Translations under genes and position numbers: made by a program | Notes under the pieces: generated by a model | Database searches by the model: none | What the model was told of the DNA's origin: nothing | Seen by the model: the letters and a program-made list of their open reading frames with translations, nothing else | Shown here: piece by piece, positions 12,301 through 24,589 of the stretch | Numbering within the stretch: position 1 is the stretch's first letter | Layout: the number at the start of each line of letters is the position of its first letter | Assembly (NCBI RefSeq): GCF_000002425.4 | Contig: NC_037264.1 | Coordinates: forward strand, 9,593,004 to 9,657,003 | Direction of reading: 5' to 3' | From: Physcomitrium patens | Lineage: Eukaryota > Streptophyta > Bryopsida > Funariales > Funariaceae | Length of the DNA: 64,000 nucleotides

Positions 12301-15300
12301 AAAGAGACTTCTGCAAATAAAATAAAACAAAACGAAACAAAACAGAAAACAAAAACACAAACAAAAAAATTCAAACTTATAAAGTAGGCATTAAAATTTG
12401 GGAGTAAAGCAACAATCTTTAACTTACAAAGAGCAGTCATAAGAGCGTTATAAGTTGACACAGTGGGCCGCAATTTGGAGGAACGAATGCCTTCATAAAC
12501 TTCTAATCCTTTTTCCCATTCTCCTAGCTGCATAAAGCACCAGAAGGTGTAGCGATTAAACTTCCCCCCATTCAAGTATAAGAATCTACAGCATAAAGCT
12601 CAACTACTAATAGAGGAACTAACAAACACACGCTCGATAGGTGCCCTGCAGTACGACGTTCTATTTTCATCAATGTCTAATTAAGGGGATAAGGTGCGTT
12701 GGTTGATTACGTTGCTGCAAACCCCCATGAGAGAACTATAGACAACCGCTCCAGGCTTCATGCCCGATTTCCTCATGATGTCGAGTATGCTGAATGCCTT
12801 GTCAACATCGCCGGAATGACCAGCAGCATCTACCAACGCGCTGAAGAATACCTGCTCACAGTGAAATACAACCTGTTGTGATAAGCATATATTCTTATTC
12901 TAAAAACATTCCGAAGTATCTACAACTGGTGACTTCAAAACACCCTAAGCAAGGTGAAACTCACATCCATCAGAGGTGATTTGATGAGTTATGATAGGCT
13001 TGAGATACCTCATCTGGTTTCACTCCGTCCTTCAAAAGATCATCGTAGATAGCAAGAGCGTAATCCAAGTCGCCTTTCTGGCTGCATGCGTGCACAGCAG
13101 CAGTGTAGCATGCAAGAAATCCCTTAACATCGTTCTCCCGCATGCTCTGATAGACTTCGAGAGCTCTGCCCACCTCTCCCCCTTTAGCACAAGCCGAAAT
13201 GAGGGCACCATATGTGACGTGATCTGGCTTCACTGGCGTTGCTTCTGATTTCATGTCCGCCAAAACATCAAACGCTCTCTGGACAGCTCCAACCCGACTG
13301 CAGGCATTTATAAGCGTGTTGAATATAACACGGTCGGGCTTCACATCCTGTGTACAAAGAACTGGGTTATTATTCATGTTGATTTGTCCCCAAGAAGACA
13401 ATGCTGAAGTAACAAAGTTGACTCTATGATTCAGCTACTTCAGGTCGGCTGGAGCATTACTTATCCTGATCCAAAACATACCTTCGAGATCATTATACCA
13501 TACGCCCCAAAAGCTTTGGGAAGTTGGCCGGCGCGAGCACACCCATCAATCATAGCTCCAAATGTATGAACGTTAGCTTCAACTCCTGCTACATCCATCT
13601 CGTGCAAAATCTGGCACAGGACAATGGAGTTTTAAGAAACAAGCCCCCCCGTTGCGATCACTTGCGACCGTCACTTATCTAAAATTTGGGCCTTGGAAGC
13701 TGCGACACTAAAAATCATATAATGCCCTCTTTCATGAGACCTGAATTTTCCTCAATTCCGAACTTCCTGTACCTCACCAAACTCGTACGATATAGCTCCT
13801 GAGAAAAGGTTCGTCCATTCACACCTGAAAGAGAAGGTCCACTTTTCCAGCTTTGGAGCAGGCAGAGATGAGTGTCGTGTAGAAAACGCAGTCTGCTTTA
13901 AAACCCCTGCTCTCTACCAGAGCAAGCACTCGCAATGCTCCTGACGCACAATAATCACAGATTATTTGCGACCCATTGCCAAAAAGAACAATCAAAGATA
14001 ACAAAATTCAAAAGAGGAGAACATGTGCTGAACTCGAACCGCTAAACAATCATTGGCTGAAGCAATCTTAGTCAAATGGGGTCCTTCACGCCAATTTGTT
14101 GCAACTTGCAACTGCTACTTGACCACATTCTCTTCGATACGGACTACTTGCAGATTGATTCAAAGTACTTAGGTATGTGATCGAATCCCTCACCATCAAT
14201 ATCTTTAGCATGACAACAGACAGAAAGGAGCATCGTGTAATGCTGCAGTGTTGAATAGACCCGCATAATCTTCGCAAAAGTGAAAGCATCCTCCACTGTT
14301 CCCTTAGTTTTACACACTTCGTAAAATTTTGAGTGGTTCACCTACAAGACACAGGATTGGAATAGCGTAAGGATCTCCATCGCCAAGTTGAAGCATCGTT
14401 TCCGTGTACGCCCGCAATTTCAGAAATTGAGGGAGAGGGAGAGAGAGACTGCGAAACAAGGATCAGTGCGAGTGGAGTGCTCACCTTCATCAGGCTGAGT
14501 TTATCCAACTTGTTAATCTCTCCTAAGAGAACAAGGCAGTCTTTGATCCTGCCACATTCAATTCACCAACTAAATCCACAGCAATCGAAGAAAATTACAG
14601 TTCTATAGTCAACTGGGAGCTTCAGAGTTAGAGGTTTAACTTCGGTCGCCCATGAGATATCCATGCATGCCAAGTACGTTTCTCAAAATACTGTTTCATT
14701 CATCGCGTTGTATATCAGCGATAGCCCTGAAAATACCTGCCAGCCTTCAACAATGAAGCGTACAAGTCGATGTAGAATTTGATGCTTGTCCCAGGCTTTA
14801 AAGGAAGGACTTCAGCAATCGAGGCGGGCAAGACTCTACCCTTTTTACGCACACTTTTAACCACATCGGTGCTCAACAATTTCGGTCTTAAGAGCTTCTC
14901 TGAAGCAACTGAATCTAATTTAGCCACAACCTTGGGCGAGGTTGTGGGTTTTCCACCATGAGTGGCAGTCTCTTGGAGTACACGAGCAGTGCTGTATGAG
15001 TCATAATCTAACGTATCTAAAAATTCCTGTGTGAACAAAATTTCTTCCACCAAATGCCTGCCCGATTCCAGCTCCTGCTTGTCCTGGAATTTGACGTTTC
15101 CATTCACTGCTCCATTAGAAGGAAAATTATGAGAGATGCCCAGATTGTTTGCACCCCCTTGCGGCACTCTGCCAATCCTCGGAGCTGCTGCTCCATTCAC
15201 TACTCCGTTCGCTGAGCCATTCGTGGAGCTCTCCGACGCGAGGTGGTGGTGCTCCGACGACGATTCCTGCAGGTCCAGACTCCGGACATCTTCCCGGGGA

Positions 15301-15464
15301 GTCGCAAGCAGCGGGGAACTGATACGCGACCACGAGCACCTCGCGGAGGCCGAATTGGGCGGATGCAAAATCCTTGAGCACAGTAACGAGGGCGGGATGG
15401 TGGACGGCAAAGCGCACAGACGCGAATGCAACTGCAGTGCAGGCGCAGCAGAAGCTGAAGCCAT
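9302..15464 (-). CDS. MRL1: MRL1-like pentatricopeptide repeat protein, plastid
   Basis: Predicted minus-strand exons, 5' to 3', are 15464-14737, 14548-14485, 14341-14194, 13940-13825, 13610-13482, 13347-13009, 12851-12711, 12527-12428, 12203-12095, 11894-11803, 11425-11323, 11028-10797, 10530-10435, 10219-10171, 9978-9882 and 9677-9302, giving 972 residues. PPR motifs run from about residue 265 to 660 (e.g. YTTLISACSKAGKVD, FNTLINACSRVGAVQRAFDV, YGALISACAKGGEVGRALEV). The conserved MRL1 tail follows: WALTIYRQTIEAG, DGFGIYDPRAL, ALLRRL, WLNPK and QQRAIRLG. MRL1 in Arabidopsis and Chlamydomonas stabilises the 5' end of plastid rbcL mRNA. The N-terminus is Ala/Ser-rich, like a plastid transit peptide. 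I chose the ATG at 15464 for its GCCATGG context; an in-frame ATG at 15494 would add 10 residues. The last ~40 residues go beyond the conserved end. Exon 11 (11425-11323) is the least conserved. Confidence 0.9.
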
Positions 15465-16250
15465 GGCAGTCACACCATGGCCGCAAGGGCACATCACCGC
15501 ACGCACCAAACCCACACCCACACCCACACCCACGACTAGAAAAACCACACTCCTGTCACATAATTCTTCACGAACGCCTCCAAAGTACAGGAACACACAA
15601 CCCCTACGAAAACAAAAACACGCCCAATCTTCTCACACGGATCCCAAATTTGGCTCCAAAATGCGGGAGCGACACGGAAGGAGTCACCGAGAGAACTGAA
15701 AGAAAAGGGGACCAATTTAGCACCAGAGTACGCAAGAGTGGGAAGATGAGATAGATGGGGATGAGAGAAAGAAGATGAGGAGGGGGAGGAGGAGGAGAGA
15801 AAGCAGGAAAGAATGAAGGAAGTGAACGAAGTTGAAATTGTGAAGTTGTGGGCCTGCCTCAGTCACTCCCATCCAGCCAACAGCAATTCCCAGCCCCATA
15901 GCCCTGGCGCTGCGTGCTGCACCTCCTCCTGCAGATCACGCAACCTCCTCCTCCGCAAAGCCGAAGCAAGCCAGGCCTCCCTGTCCAACTCCTGATCCGC
16001 CGCGGGTCACCCACCCCGGACCGGGCCGGGTCATCCCCCCCCCCCCCCCCACTCACACACTTCATCCATGGGCAGCAGGTCCTTTCCAGCCCACTGCCCG
16101 AAAAAGCTTCGCCTGCCTTTTGCTTTCCCCTTCGAACTCAACTTGTCCAGATATTGGATGAATGGTTACGAATGTATTCCGTATTCGTCACGTATTTCCG
16201 TCCTCCCGTAAGTTTTGCTCTCACGTATTGAACCCATATGTTGTATATTT
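15465..16250 (-). promoter_or_regulatory. 5' flank of the PPR gene, GC-rich, with a C16 tract
   Basis: This segment lies upstream of the MRL1-like start. It holds a purine-rich stretch near 15740-15815 (GAGGAGG units), a run of 16 C at 16035-16050, and CACACC repeats near 15508-15532. Open frames on the plus strand are antisense to exon 1 or low-complexity. It probably holds the 5' UTR and promoter. At about 16230 it gives way abruptly to AT-rich DNA. Confidence 0.5.
16035..16050. repeat. Homopolymer run of 16 C
   Basis: An uninterrupted C tract (G on the transcribed strand of the PPR gene), flanked by TCAT and ACTCACAC. Confidence 0.9.
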
Positions 16251-16372
16251 TCTAATTGTATTCTTTAAATAGATATTTTCAAATTATGGAGGTTAGATAT
16301 GAGAATAAATTTTACTTTTCGATAAAATAAATGCAAATATATATATATTATTTATATATATATATATATATA

Positions 16373-16405
<33 letters not shown>

Positions 16406-18733
16406 CATGGATAACATTTGCTGTGACTTGAATTTGAATGAAGTGGAGAATATGCTCAGTGTAAAATTTGCATCTGTTTTTAATTACGTTTGAAACTCAC
16501 CTTATATTTCACATTGCAGTAAACTGAAAGATATATTATTTTACACTCATTAAGTATTATTGTAGCATCTGTTTCTTTTTTAAAAATTTCTTTCTTTTCC
16601 AAAATATATAAAATAAAATAAAATGTTAGCTTATAAAGAATTAGAATAAATTGTGCATTTTAAACCATTCAATCAAAAAAATGAAAATCACAAAAACATT
16701 AAAATTTTGTATACTGCAGCAACACTTTTGGTATCTAAAATATTACATTAATAAAGATAATGATTTTTATACACTAAAAAGGATATATATGTAAAAAGAA
16801 TAGTCATTGATCATAGTATATTTTTAAAGCATAAACATTAAAAAATAGTTAAAATCTATTATTGCAAGATTCCTTGATTTTAGATATATATATATATATA
16901 TATGATCCTGAACAAATGACTAGTCAAATCATAATATACATCTATTAACATACATTCTAAGTAAATGCCTTCTATGGTTATTAATGTATTAAGCTTAAAG
17001 CTAATTTATAAATTTAATATGTTGTTTTATTCAAAATGTTTTTGATTTGTATAAACTCCAAAAATCAAAAAAAGAATTGATTGTTGTATGTAGAGTGTGC
17101 AACTTATATACGTACTAGACTTAGTTTGTGTTTGTTAGTTATTAAATTTTTCACATTTTTATCAAATTAGCAATATAAGTCCAGAACCTATTCTTGATTT
17201 AGATTAAATTATAAATTTTAATTATTTAAAAAAAATTAATAGGTATGCAAGGCATATATAGAGAACAAATTATAAAGATATTAGACTTAGTTTATGCTTG
17301 TCAATCATTTTTATATCAACTTATCTGCATAAACTTTTCTTCTTGTTTTATTTTGGATTTAAATTACAGATTCTCCTAGATAAAAAAGAAATGAATAGGC
17401 GGTTCATTAGACTACTTTATATTTCTTACATTCTATAGTCCATAAGTACTCTAAATCAACTCTTAATGTCTTTGTCAAATACATCACTATGTCAAAGTTT
17501 AATTTTGAAGAGTAAATTTTAATTTAAACAATTAATTCATATATTATTCTAAAGAATCACTTGAAAATCTTCTTTTCTTACATGAGTTTCTTAACTTTAA
17601 AATTACTATAATTAATTTAAAATGCCGTTTGACAATATATAATATTTGTTTTACCATGATTTCGTTTTGTATTCACTAGGGATTCGTTTTGTATTCACTA
17701 GGGATTGAGTGAGAGCATAATCATAGTGGAACACTTTGGACTGCTTATTTACATGTAAATGTAAAATTTAAATGTAAATTTTAGGATGTACTAATTTCTA
17801 ATCAATTATAATTTTTAAATATCTTGAATATAAATATATATATATATATATATATATCACTTTCTAATTACTATGATGAAATAAAAATTATACTATTGAT
17901 ATCCAAAAAAACTTTAATATTACAAAAAAAGCCATAAAAGACAAAAAAATTATTCTATATATATATATATATATATATATAGAAAAAAAATAGAATGCCC
18001 AAGATGTCTATGCTTAATTAAATCAAATTGGTTAATTAGGATTTGAAAGTATTTTAATAATGCTAATAAATTGGTGTTTTGGCCCAATCAATCTCTAAAC
18101 TAAATATACTTTGTAGAAATTGTTAAGGATTTAAACACCTGAAATTATAACTTTGTCTCAAATTTTAACCTTAAACTATTTGAATATTGACTTGGTTTTT
18201 TTGTTGAAATTGCTAAGTGATTCAATCTTATAAATTTCCAATCTTTAATGGCATCTTGAATTACAAGCTTTATAATTCTCCTAACAATTATAAATAAGTA
18301 ATTAATCAAAGAATATCCTTATTTTGTTCTTTTCTTGATTAGAAGCTTTTAAGTAAAAGAGCTATTTAGTATTATTACAAATTTTGATTATAAATTAAGA
18401 TATTTTTAATTAAAATATAATTTTTACATCCAAAAATATAAATCTTTATAATATCTTATTAATTATTTTTTAAAATAAATAATTACAATAAAATAAATAT
18501 GTTATCTATTATATGATTTTAAATATTATTACATCTTGAAATTATATTTTTATAATATATGTAGGTAGTTTTTACTTAATTCTATTATTATTACTATTAT
18601 TATTATTATTATTATTATTTATTGAATTTTTAAAATTGTAATTATATTTTTTATATATGTATTATATTTTCTATCTACTTTGCTTTAGACAACCAAACTT
18701 TTCAAAAAATCATTAGATTTTTATTAGACACGG
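16251..18733. other. AT-rich gene-free region with (TA)n microsatellites
   Basis: TA repeats occur at about 16336-16404, 16883-16902, 17836-17858 and 17956-17980, and an ATT repeat at about 18586-18620. A 22-bp unit starting TTCGTTTTGTATTCACTAGG is directly duplicated at 17661-17704. I see no coding signal; it is probably old repeat sequence. Confidence 0.6.
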
Positions 18734-19155
18734 TGTTATTGACATAATCAATACTTATAATTATTTAAATAAGAAGAATTATGTAGAACTAAATAAAAAT
18801 AAATAAATTTGATAATATTTTGATGATAAACTTAAAACCTATGCAAATAAGTTAGCCACATGTTACTTATGTTGGCAATATGTGATATAAGTTGGTCATG
18901 TAGCAGAAGTTGGTCATATGGCATATACATAAAAAACTTGTCTTAGAAGTTAGATATGTACTCCACAAGTTGGATACATATCAAAGGTTCTATAGAATGT
19001 TGCCATATATCTCTTAATTAGATAATATATATAGAAGTAAGAGTAAAACCTTCTTTGGCAATAACCATTTTAGTTTTTAATATTATACTATCTTTGAGTG
19101 ACACAAGAGTCTATTGATATTTTGATTGTTTGTGATTCATTTCTTTAATAATTTG
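18734..19155 (+). repeat. Left (5') LTR of the + strand retroelement
   Basis: It begins TGTTATTGACATAATC and shares, in order, AAATTTGATAAT, TATAAGTTGGTCATGT, ACATAAAAAACTTGTCTTA, GATAATATATATAGAA and TTTTAGTTTTTAATATTA with the right LTR. It lacks a stretch around the GATTGGTAGGTTGAAAC block that the right LTR keeps. The right boundary is approximate. Confidence 0.75.
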
Positions 19156-19251
19156 ACAAGAAAAATAATCCACTATTTTATTTTTTTTAGAAATAAGTAT
19201 ATCATCTTATTTTTCTTATTGTGCTTTAAAGATTGTAGACTATTTACTTTA

Positions 19252-19253
<2 letters not shown>

Positions 19254-19300
<47 letters not shown>
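19254..19300. repeat. (TA)n microsatellite inside the retroelement
   Basis: About 23 uninterrupted AT units just inside the left LTR of the plus-strand element, where leader or gag sequence would be expected. Confidence 0.85.
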
Positions 19301-19308
<8 letters not shown>

Positions 19309-22300
19309 TATATTCTTTCTTAGTTTGTGCCTTTGATAGAAAAAGATTCACCATTTTTATATGAATTTAATTTATTTTTAGAAGTTTTTATAACCACATT
19401 TAGAAAAACTGATTCAAAAAATATAGTAAAGATAAAACTCCTATATTTAAAAACAAAGATTACAATCAACTACTATACATGCTGCTAAATTCCAAAACCT
19501 TCTTTATAATGTGGATTGGAATAACAAAATCTTTATCAATTAATTTTAATATAAATTAAAAAATAATGTCAAAGACTTATTATTGACATGCCAAAATCAA
19601 AATCATTGAAATTATTTAGTGCTTAAGTCATTGCATGTAATAATTGATTTTTTGAAATACTTCAAGAATAAGTATTGGAGTCAAGATGAATAAATCAAGT
19701 CTTGATGACAATTTCGAAGTTTTAAAAAACTTATTTATTAAAATCAAAATTTATGCAAATTGATACAATATGTTTCAAACTTCTCATTGAATAAGAAAAG
19801 AATTGACATTATTAAGAAAGATTACATTTATATTGTGGACAATCTAAGCACACTGTTCAACATTGTCAAAAGAGACAATGCAATCATAAAATGATGAGTA
19901 TGCTTACTAAAGAAGACAATGTATTAGAAAATAAGTCTGTTTAGTTTTAATAGGGACAATACAAATAGAATCTTTTGCAACTTCTAATAAAGGTCTTATT
20001 CTCTCTTCCCATCTTTTAGCTTATTTTATAATGGATATTTGTTTAGGACCAAAAATATTACAAAGCCTTTATCTTATTCGATCAAAGAACCTCAGCTTAT
20101 ACAATAAACAAAGAATTTGTTAAAAAACAAGCAATATCCTTGGTCAAAAATATTAATCTTGAGCATGTAGAAGTCATAGATGGTCATTTTTTTTTATCTT
20201 TAGGAGATGTTATTTATGAAACTATATTTCTAGATATAGTAACTAATCATGATAATAACTTAATAATATTTAATATTATTAAATCTTCCTTCAATTTAGT
20301 TATTTTAGGTTGTTTGTGGCTACAAAAATATAATCCTTGAATAGACTTGATTTCTTGTAATTTTAAATTTTTTCATAATATAATCTAAACTTCTTTTAAC
20401 CAAGTAAAAATCAATAAGCTTAGTACAACCAAATCCATATTGGTAGGTCAAGAGTTATTATACATGCTACAAAAGAAAGATCACCTTTTATTATTTATGT
20501 CACATTCATTTTTGATTGTAAAAAGACTCCAAGATATATTTAAAGTTGATATAAGAATTATTAAGATGTTTTTAAGAAAAAAAAATGCAAATATTCTTTT
20601 ATAACATCATCCTTGTAATTTTTCAATTGAACTTCAAGAAAAAAAATCAATTGCCATTTTGAACAATTTATAACTTATCACAAAATAAATCAATTATATT
20701 TAAAGAATACATTGATAAGAACTTGGCTAAGAACTTCATTTATTATTTAAAATCTCCAATAAGAATTCTTATGTTATTTGTGAAGAAAAAAGACATGTCA
20801 TTGCAAATGTATGTAGATTTCTAAAGATTCAATAAGATCACCATCAAGAAGAAATATCTCTTATCCTTGATATTAAGATTATTTAATTAATTAAATTAAC
20901 TAAATATATATATATATAAATAGATCTATAAAAAGTAAAAATATGCATAAAAATAAATAAATAAATAAAAGTTAATATATTTAAATCAAATATAGATATT
21001 ATAAATATAATATCATACTTCATGGATTCAAAAATATATAAGTTAATTTTTAATATCTAATGAATATTTTTATTAAAAAAATAGATAATTTTATTTTTTA
21101 TTATTTTTTTAAAAAATAATTTATTATAAAAATATAAAAAATATAAATTTCATATTTATTATATATTATAAAAACATAAAGATACAAGACCATATGTCAA
21201 GATAGATAAGTGCATATTTTATACAATTTAAGTTGATTACTTAAAATACATCATTTCAAATAATAGTCTTATAATGGATCCTAAAACATTTTTTTCTATC
21301 ATTAATCAGAGGATTTTAAGAATAATAAAGGACATTCATTTTCTTTTGGAATTTGCAATAATTAATGGATCTACATCAAAGAATATTTTTAAGTTGCAGC
21401 TTTACTTATACATTTGACTTATAAAGACAAATTTAAGAGGAATAAAGAAGTTGAAGTAATATTCGAAGATTTGAAAGCAACTTTTATGTTTGTATTAATC
21501 TTATATTGTATCAAAATTTTCTAATCCATTTTTTATAAAAACAAAATTATTTGACTTTGTTTTCAGTGTGGTATTCTTCTAAATGAGAGTAAATGACAAA
21601 TTTTATCTAATATCTTTTTATTCAAGAAAATTCTTAATAGTCAAGGTTAATTTAAAAATCCACAACAAAAAAAATTCTTGAAATCATATATTTATTTTTA
21701 AAATAATACCATTATTTGGAAATAGCATCTAATCTAGTCATTTTGTATATAAATCACAAAAATCTTGAATAATTTATATAAACACGTATTTTAAATTGTT
21801 ACCAATGCCATTAGAACATGTCTTTATTAAAATTTGAATTCAAGATTTGAATATTAATACTAAGAGATTTTTGGTGGCATCAAATGTGGAAGGCAATTAA
21901 GACTTTATATAATTATGTGATATTTTTTCAAAATCAAAAACTCCTTATTATTGGCCTTATGGACTTCTTCAACCATTATCAATACCAAAACAATAACGAT
22001 CTTTTGTTTCTATGAATTTTATCAAAGATCTTTTAATCTCAAGTTTATATAACTTTATGTTTATAATAGTAGATTGTTTCAACAAGATGGCATATTTTGT
22101 ACCATGTACCAAAATAATTACATATGAAGAAATAACTAAAAAATTCTTAACAATATTTATTGATATCATGGATTATCAAGGAATATTATATTGGATAGAA
22201 GAATTCAATTCCTATTAAGGTTTTGGAAAGATCAACATTTATTGCAAGAAACAACTTCAATTCTATGTTGGCTACAATGTATAATTACTTCATTGTAATA

Positions 22301-22597
22301 TCAAGTCTATATGTTCTTATGACAAGTTAGATTATTTTAGACTTTGATCATTTTTATTTATAAGCAAATCAATTTAGTTGCTTATTAATTATACATACAA
22401 GTATGCATAAAAATCCATCATGTATTCTATATGTTTTTTCTTGAGCCATATAAGATAGTGGATATATTGAAAAAAAAAACAATCACCACCTCATCCTCTA
22501 AAAGTAGACAATATTCAAGAGCTTAAGTTTGAAGAAGTCTTAGATTCAAAGCAACATCAAAATAGGTTGGAATTCATTTGTAGAAGGAGGAATAATA

Positions 22598-23090
22598 TGA
22601 TAAACATAATTGATACTTATAATTATTTAGATAATAATAATTAATTAGAAATAAGTAAAAGTAGATAAATTTGATAATGTATTGTACAAAAGCTTCATAG
22701 ACATAGATTTAACTTTATATATGTTTGTAGGTGATTGGTAGGTTGAAACCTTAGTTAACAAATTAGCTATGTATTGCACATGTTGGCAACATGTGGTATA
22801 AATTGGTCATGTGGCATACACATAAAAAACTTGTCTTACAAGTTAGACATATATCCCACAAGTTGGATACATGTCAAAGGTCCTATAGAATGTCACCATG
22901 TATTTTCTATTTAGATAATATATATAGAAATAAGAGTAAAATCTTCTTCACTTTTGTTAATGCTTTTCTTGTTCTTAATTTAGTCTTCTTGTCTTTGGCA
23001 ATAGCCATTTTAGTTTTAATATTATATTATCTTTAAGTGATACAAGAGTGTATTGACATTTTAATTGTTTGTCATTCATGTCCTTGATAC
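22598..23090 (+). repeat. Right (3') LTR of the + strand retroelement
   Basis: It follows a polypurine tract and begins TGATAAACATAATTGATAC, matching the left LTR start apart from small changes. It ends near 23090, where similarity to the left LTR is lost. The two LTRs differ at many sites, so the insertion is old. Confidence 0.75.
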
Positions 23091-23378
23091 ATGGCCTATG
23101 TCACATCACTTATAAATGTCTCTAAACCTTCTACTAGCCTCTATTATTAAAGATTATTGCAACTAATTCTTTATTCCAATATATAAGAATTTGGTACTAA
23201 TACTTGGTAGAAAAAACAACATTAATATTTATATATATATATATATATATGATATGTGAAAAATAAATTAATATTGCATAAAAAATGTTTACAAATTGCA
23301 TTAAATTAAGATAAGTCTTTGTTCATTGAAAATATATTAATCTTTGATTAAATCCATATGGCATCTACAATTGATAAC
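23091..23378. other. AT-rich flank of the retroelement
   Basis: A (TA)n run lies at about 23229-23252. No coding signal is seen. Confidence 0.5.
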
Positions 23379-24589
23379 TTAAACAAAAATAAAATCATAG
23401 AAGACCTCCAAGAACATGGTAATCCTCTGAGCAACTTTCTTTAACAGCTTAACTCTGGGTTTACCTTGGCACAAGCTATGTTTGCGAGTAATCATCAAAA
23501 GCAGCAATGAGGGTTTAACGCCCTTCTCTTCTGTTCCATTGAGAGTAAACAAGCAAATAAGTGAAAAACATTGAAACAAACAAACAAACGGCGTCGGTGC
23601 TGTCGAGAAGCGGAGGTTCCGAGGGGGGGGGACATGAGCGACAATCCCAGCAGCGGCATCTTCGTGAGAATCCAGAGACTGCGAAGATGCGTACCAATTG
23701 GGGAAATACTCGGAAGAATGTGCGGCCACAGCGACCACATTCAGTCCATTGTGGAGTAACAGCAACATCGAGGAGGAGGAGGAAGAGGAGCCAAGTGGGA
23801 GAAGAAGAAGAAGAAGAAGAATCAGAGCAGGACCATAACTGCGATGATGGAGTAGCCAACGAGGACAATCGTCGCCCCTACGCACCCGCCGCCGCTTCAC
23901 CTGCTACCTGCCTCCCTGCCTGACTCTCGCTTCTCTCGTGCCGAAACGGCCACCTCTGTCCCTGCAGATTTCACCTCATTTGGTTCATTCTCTGTCATCT
24001 GGGTATGGATTCTTGTCCGCAGCTTTTGAGGACTGCCTTTGGAATTGTGGTTTTATTTCTATGTGATTTTTGTTCTCTTTCAAGGTGGGTTGTGGATCGA
24101 CTCGAGGTGGTGGTGTAGGCTAGTGTTTAGCTCACTTGGGGTCTTGCCAGAACGTAGTCTTTGGTTCTCAGGTGTCGAAGTTAATTGTGTTTGATGTTGA
24201 GCATGGTTGCCGTTTCCCCGTGGACAGGGGAATGGATTTGAAGTCTTTCTTTTCATTTAATTTTTTTTGTTTAGCTTTTTGCTGCATTCCTTTTAGGTGA
24301 TCGTTGATAGACAAGGGTGGGTTCTGTGACGGAGCCTTTTGTCGGGAGTTCGAGCTGCAGTGCATCCGACTTGTACATTTTGTCGAAGGCAATGTATACA
24401 GCTCCTTCTTGGATTAAGATTAATGCAGTGGTGTTTATTTGGTGAGAATTGTAGGACCTACGAACATGTAGAGGCTAGCGATTCTTTTTATGATTTTCAA
24501 GCGCTTTGTGACATGATTGAATTCTTGAGATCATGGCGCTGGGGTTAGATTGTGATACGAGGATAGTTTAGTGGTGAAAGATAGCCTCC
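23379..24589 (+). promoter_or_regulatory. 5' flank / leader of the TrpD-like gene
   Basis: Composition switches from AT-rich to gene-like at about 23400. The region holds a G9 tract (23623-23631), GAAGAA repeats near 23801-23820, and no exon that joins in phase to the gene. It probably contains promoter and 5' UTR. A minus-strand ORF with a Leu-rich run (23379-23900) lies here and is discussed as a finding. Confidence 0.45.

Larger units (their letters stand above)
18734..23090 (+). mobile_element. Decayed Ty3/gypsy-like LTR retrotransposon
   Basis: Two related LTRs (about 18734-19155 and 22598-23090) flank ~3.4 kb of broken gag-pol in the order expected on the plus strand. A zinc knuckle relic is at 19825-19866 (YCGQSKHTVQHC). 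A retropepsin relic is at about 20080-20340, ending ILGCLWLQKYNP, a hallmark of gypsy proteases. Reverse transcriptase is at about 20700-20895 (YIDKNLAKNFIYYLKSP, FVKKKDMSLQMYVDF). An integrase core relic is at about 22012-22215 (FIIVDCFNKMAYFVPCTK). Just before the right LTR is a polypurine tract, AGAAGGAGGA (22583-22592). All frames carry stops and the protease active-site Asp-Ser-Gly is not preserved, so the element is dead. It has the chromosome-wide gypsy order PR-RT-IN. Confidence 0.85.

Noticed and set aside
15465-15494. Longer N-terminus for the MRL1-like protein from the ATG at 15494
   Set aside because: It remains possible, but the ATG at 15464 has the stronger GCCATGG context and starts an Ala/Ser-rich transit-like sequence; frames further upstream start with non-ATG codons.
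15136-15699. 187-codon plus-strand ORF
   Set aside because: It lies antisense to exon 1 and the leader of the MRL1-like gene, in GC-rich DNA with few stops; its translation (Arg/Ser/Pro/His-rich) has no recognisable domain.
18734-23090. Intact, mobile retrotransposon
   Set aside because: Every gag-pol segment has stops or frameshifts, the protease active site is lost and the LTRs are diverged, so it is a relic.
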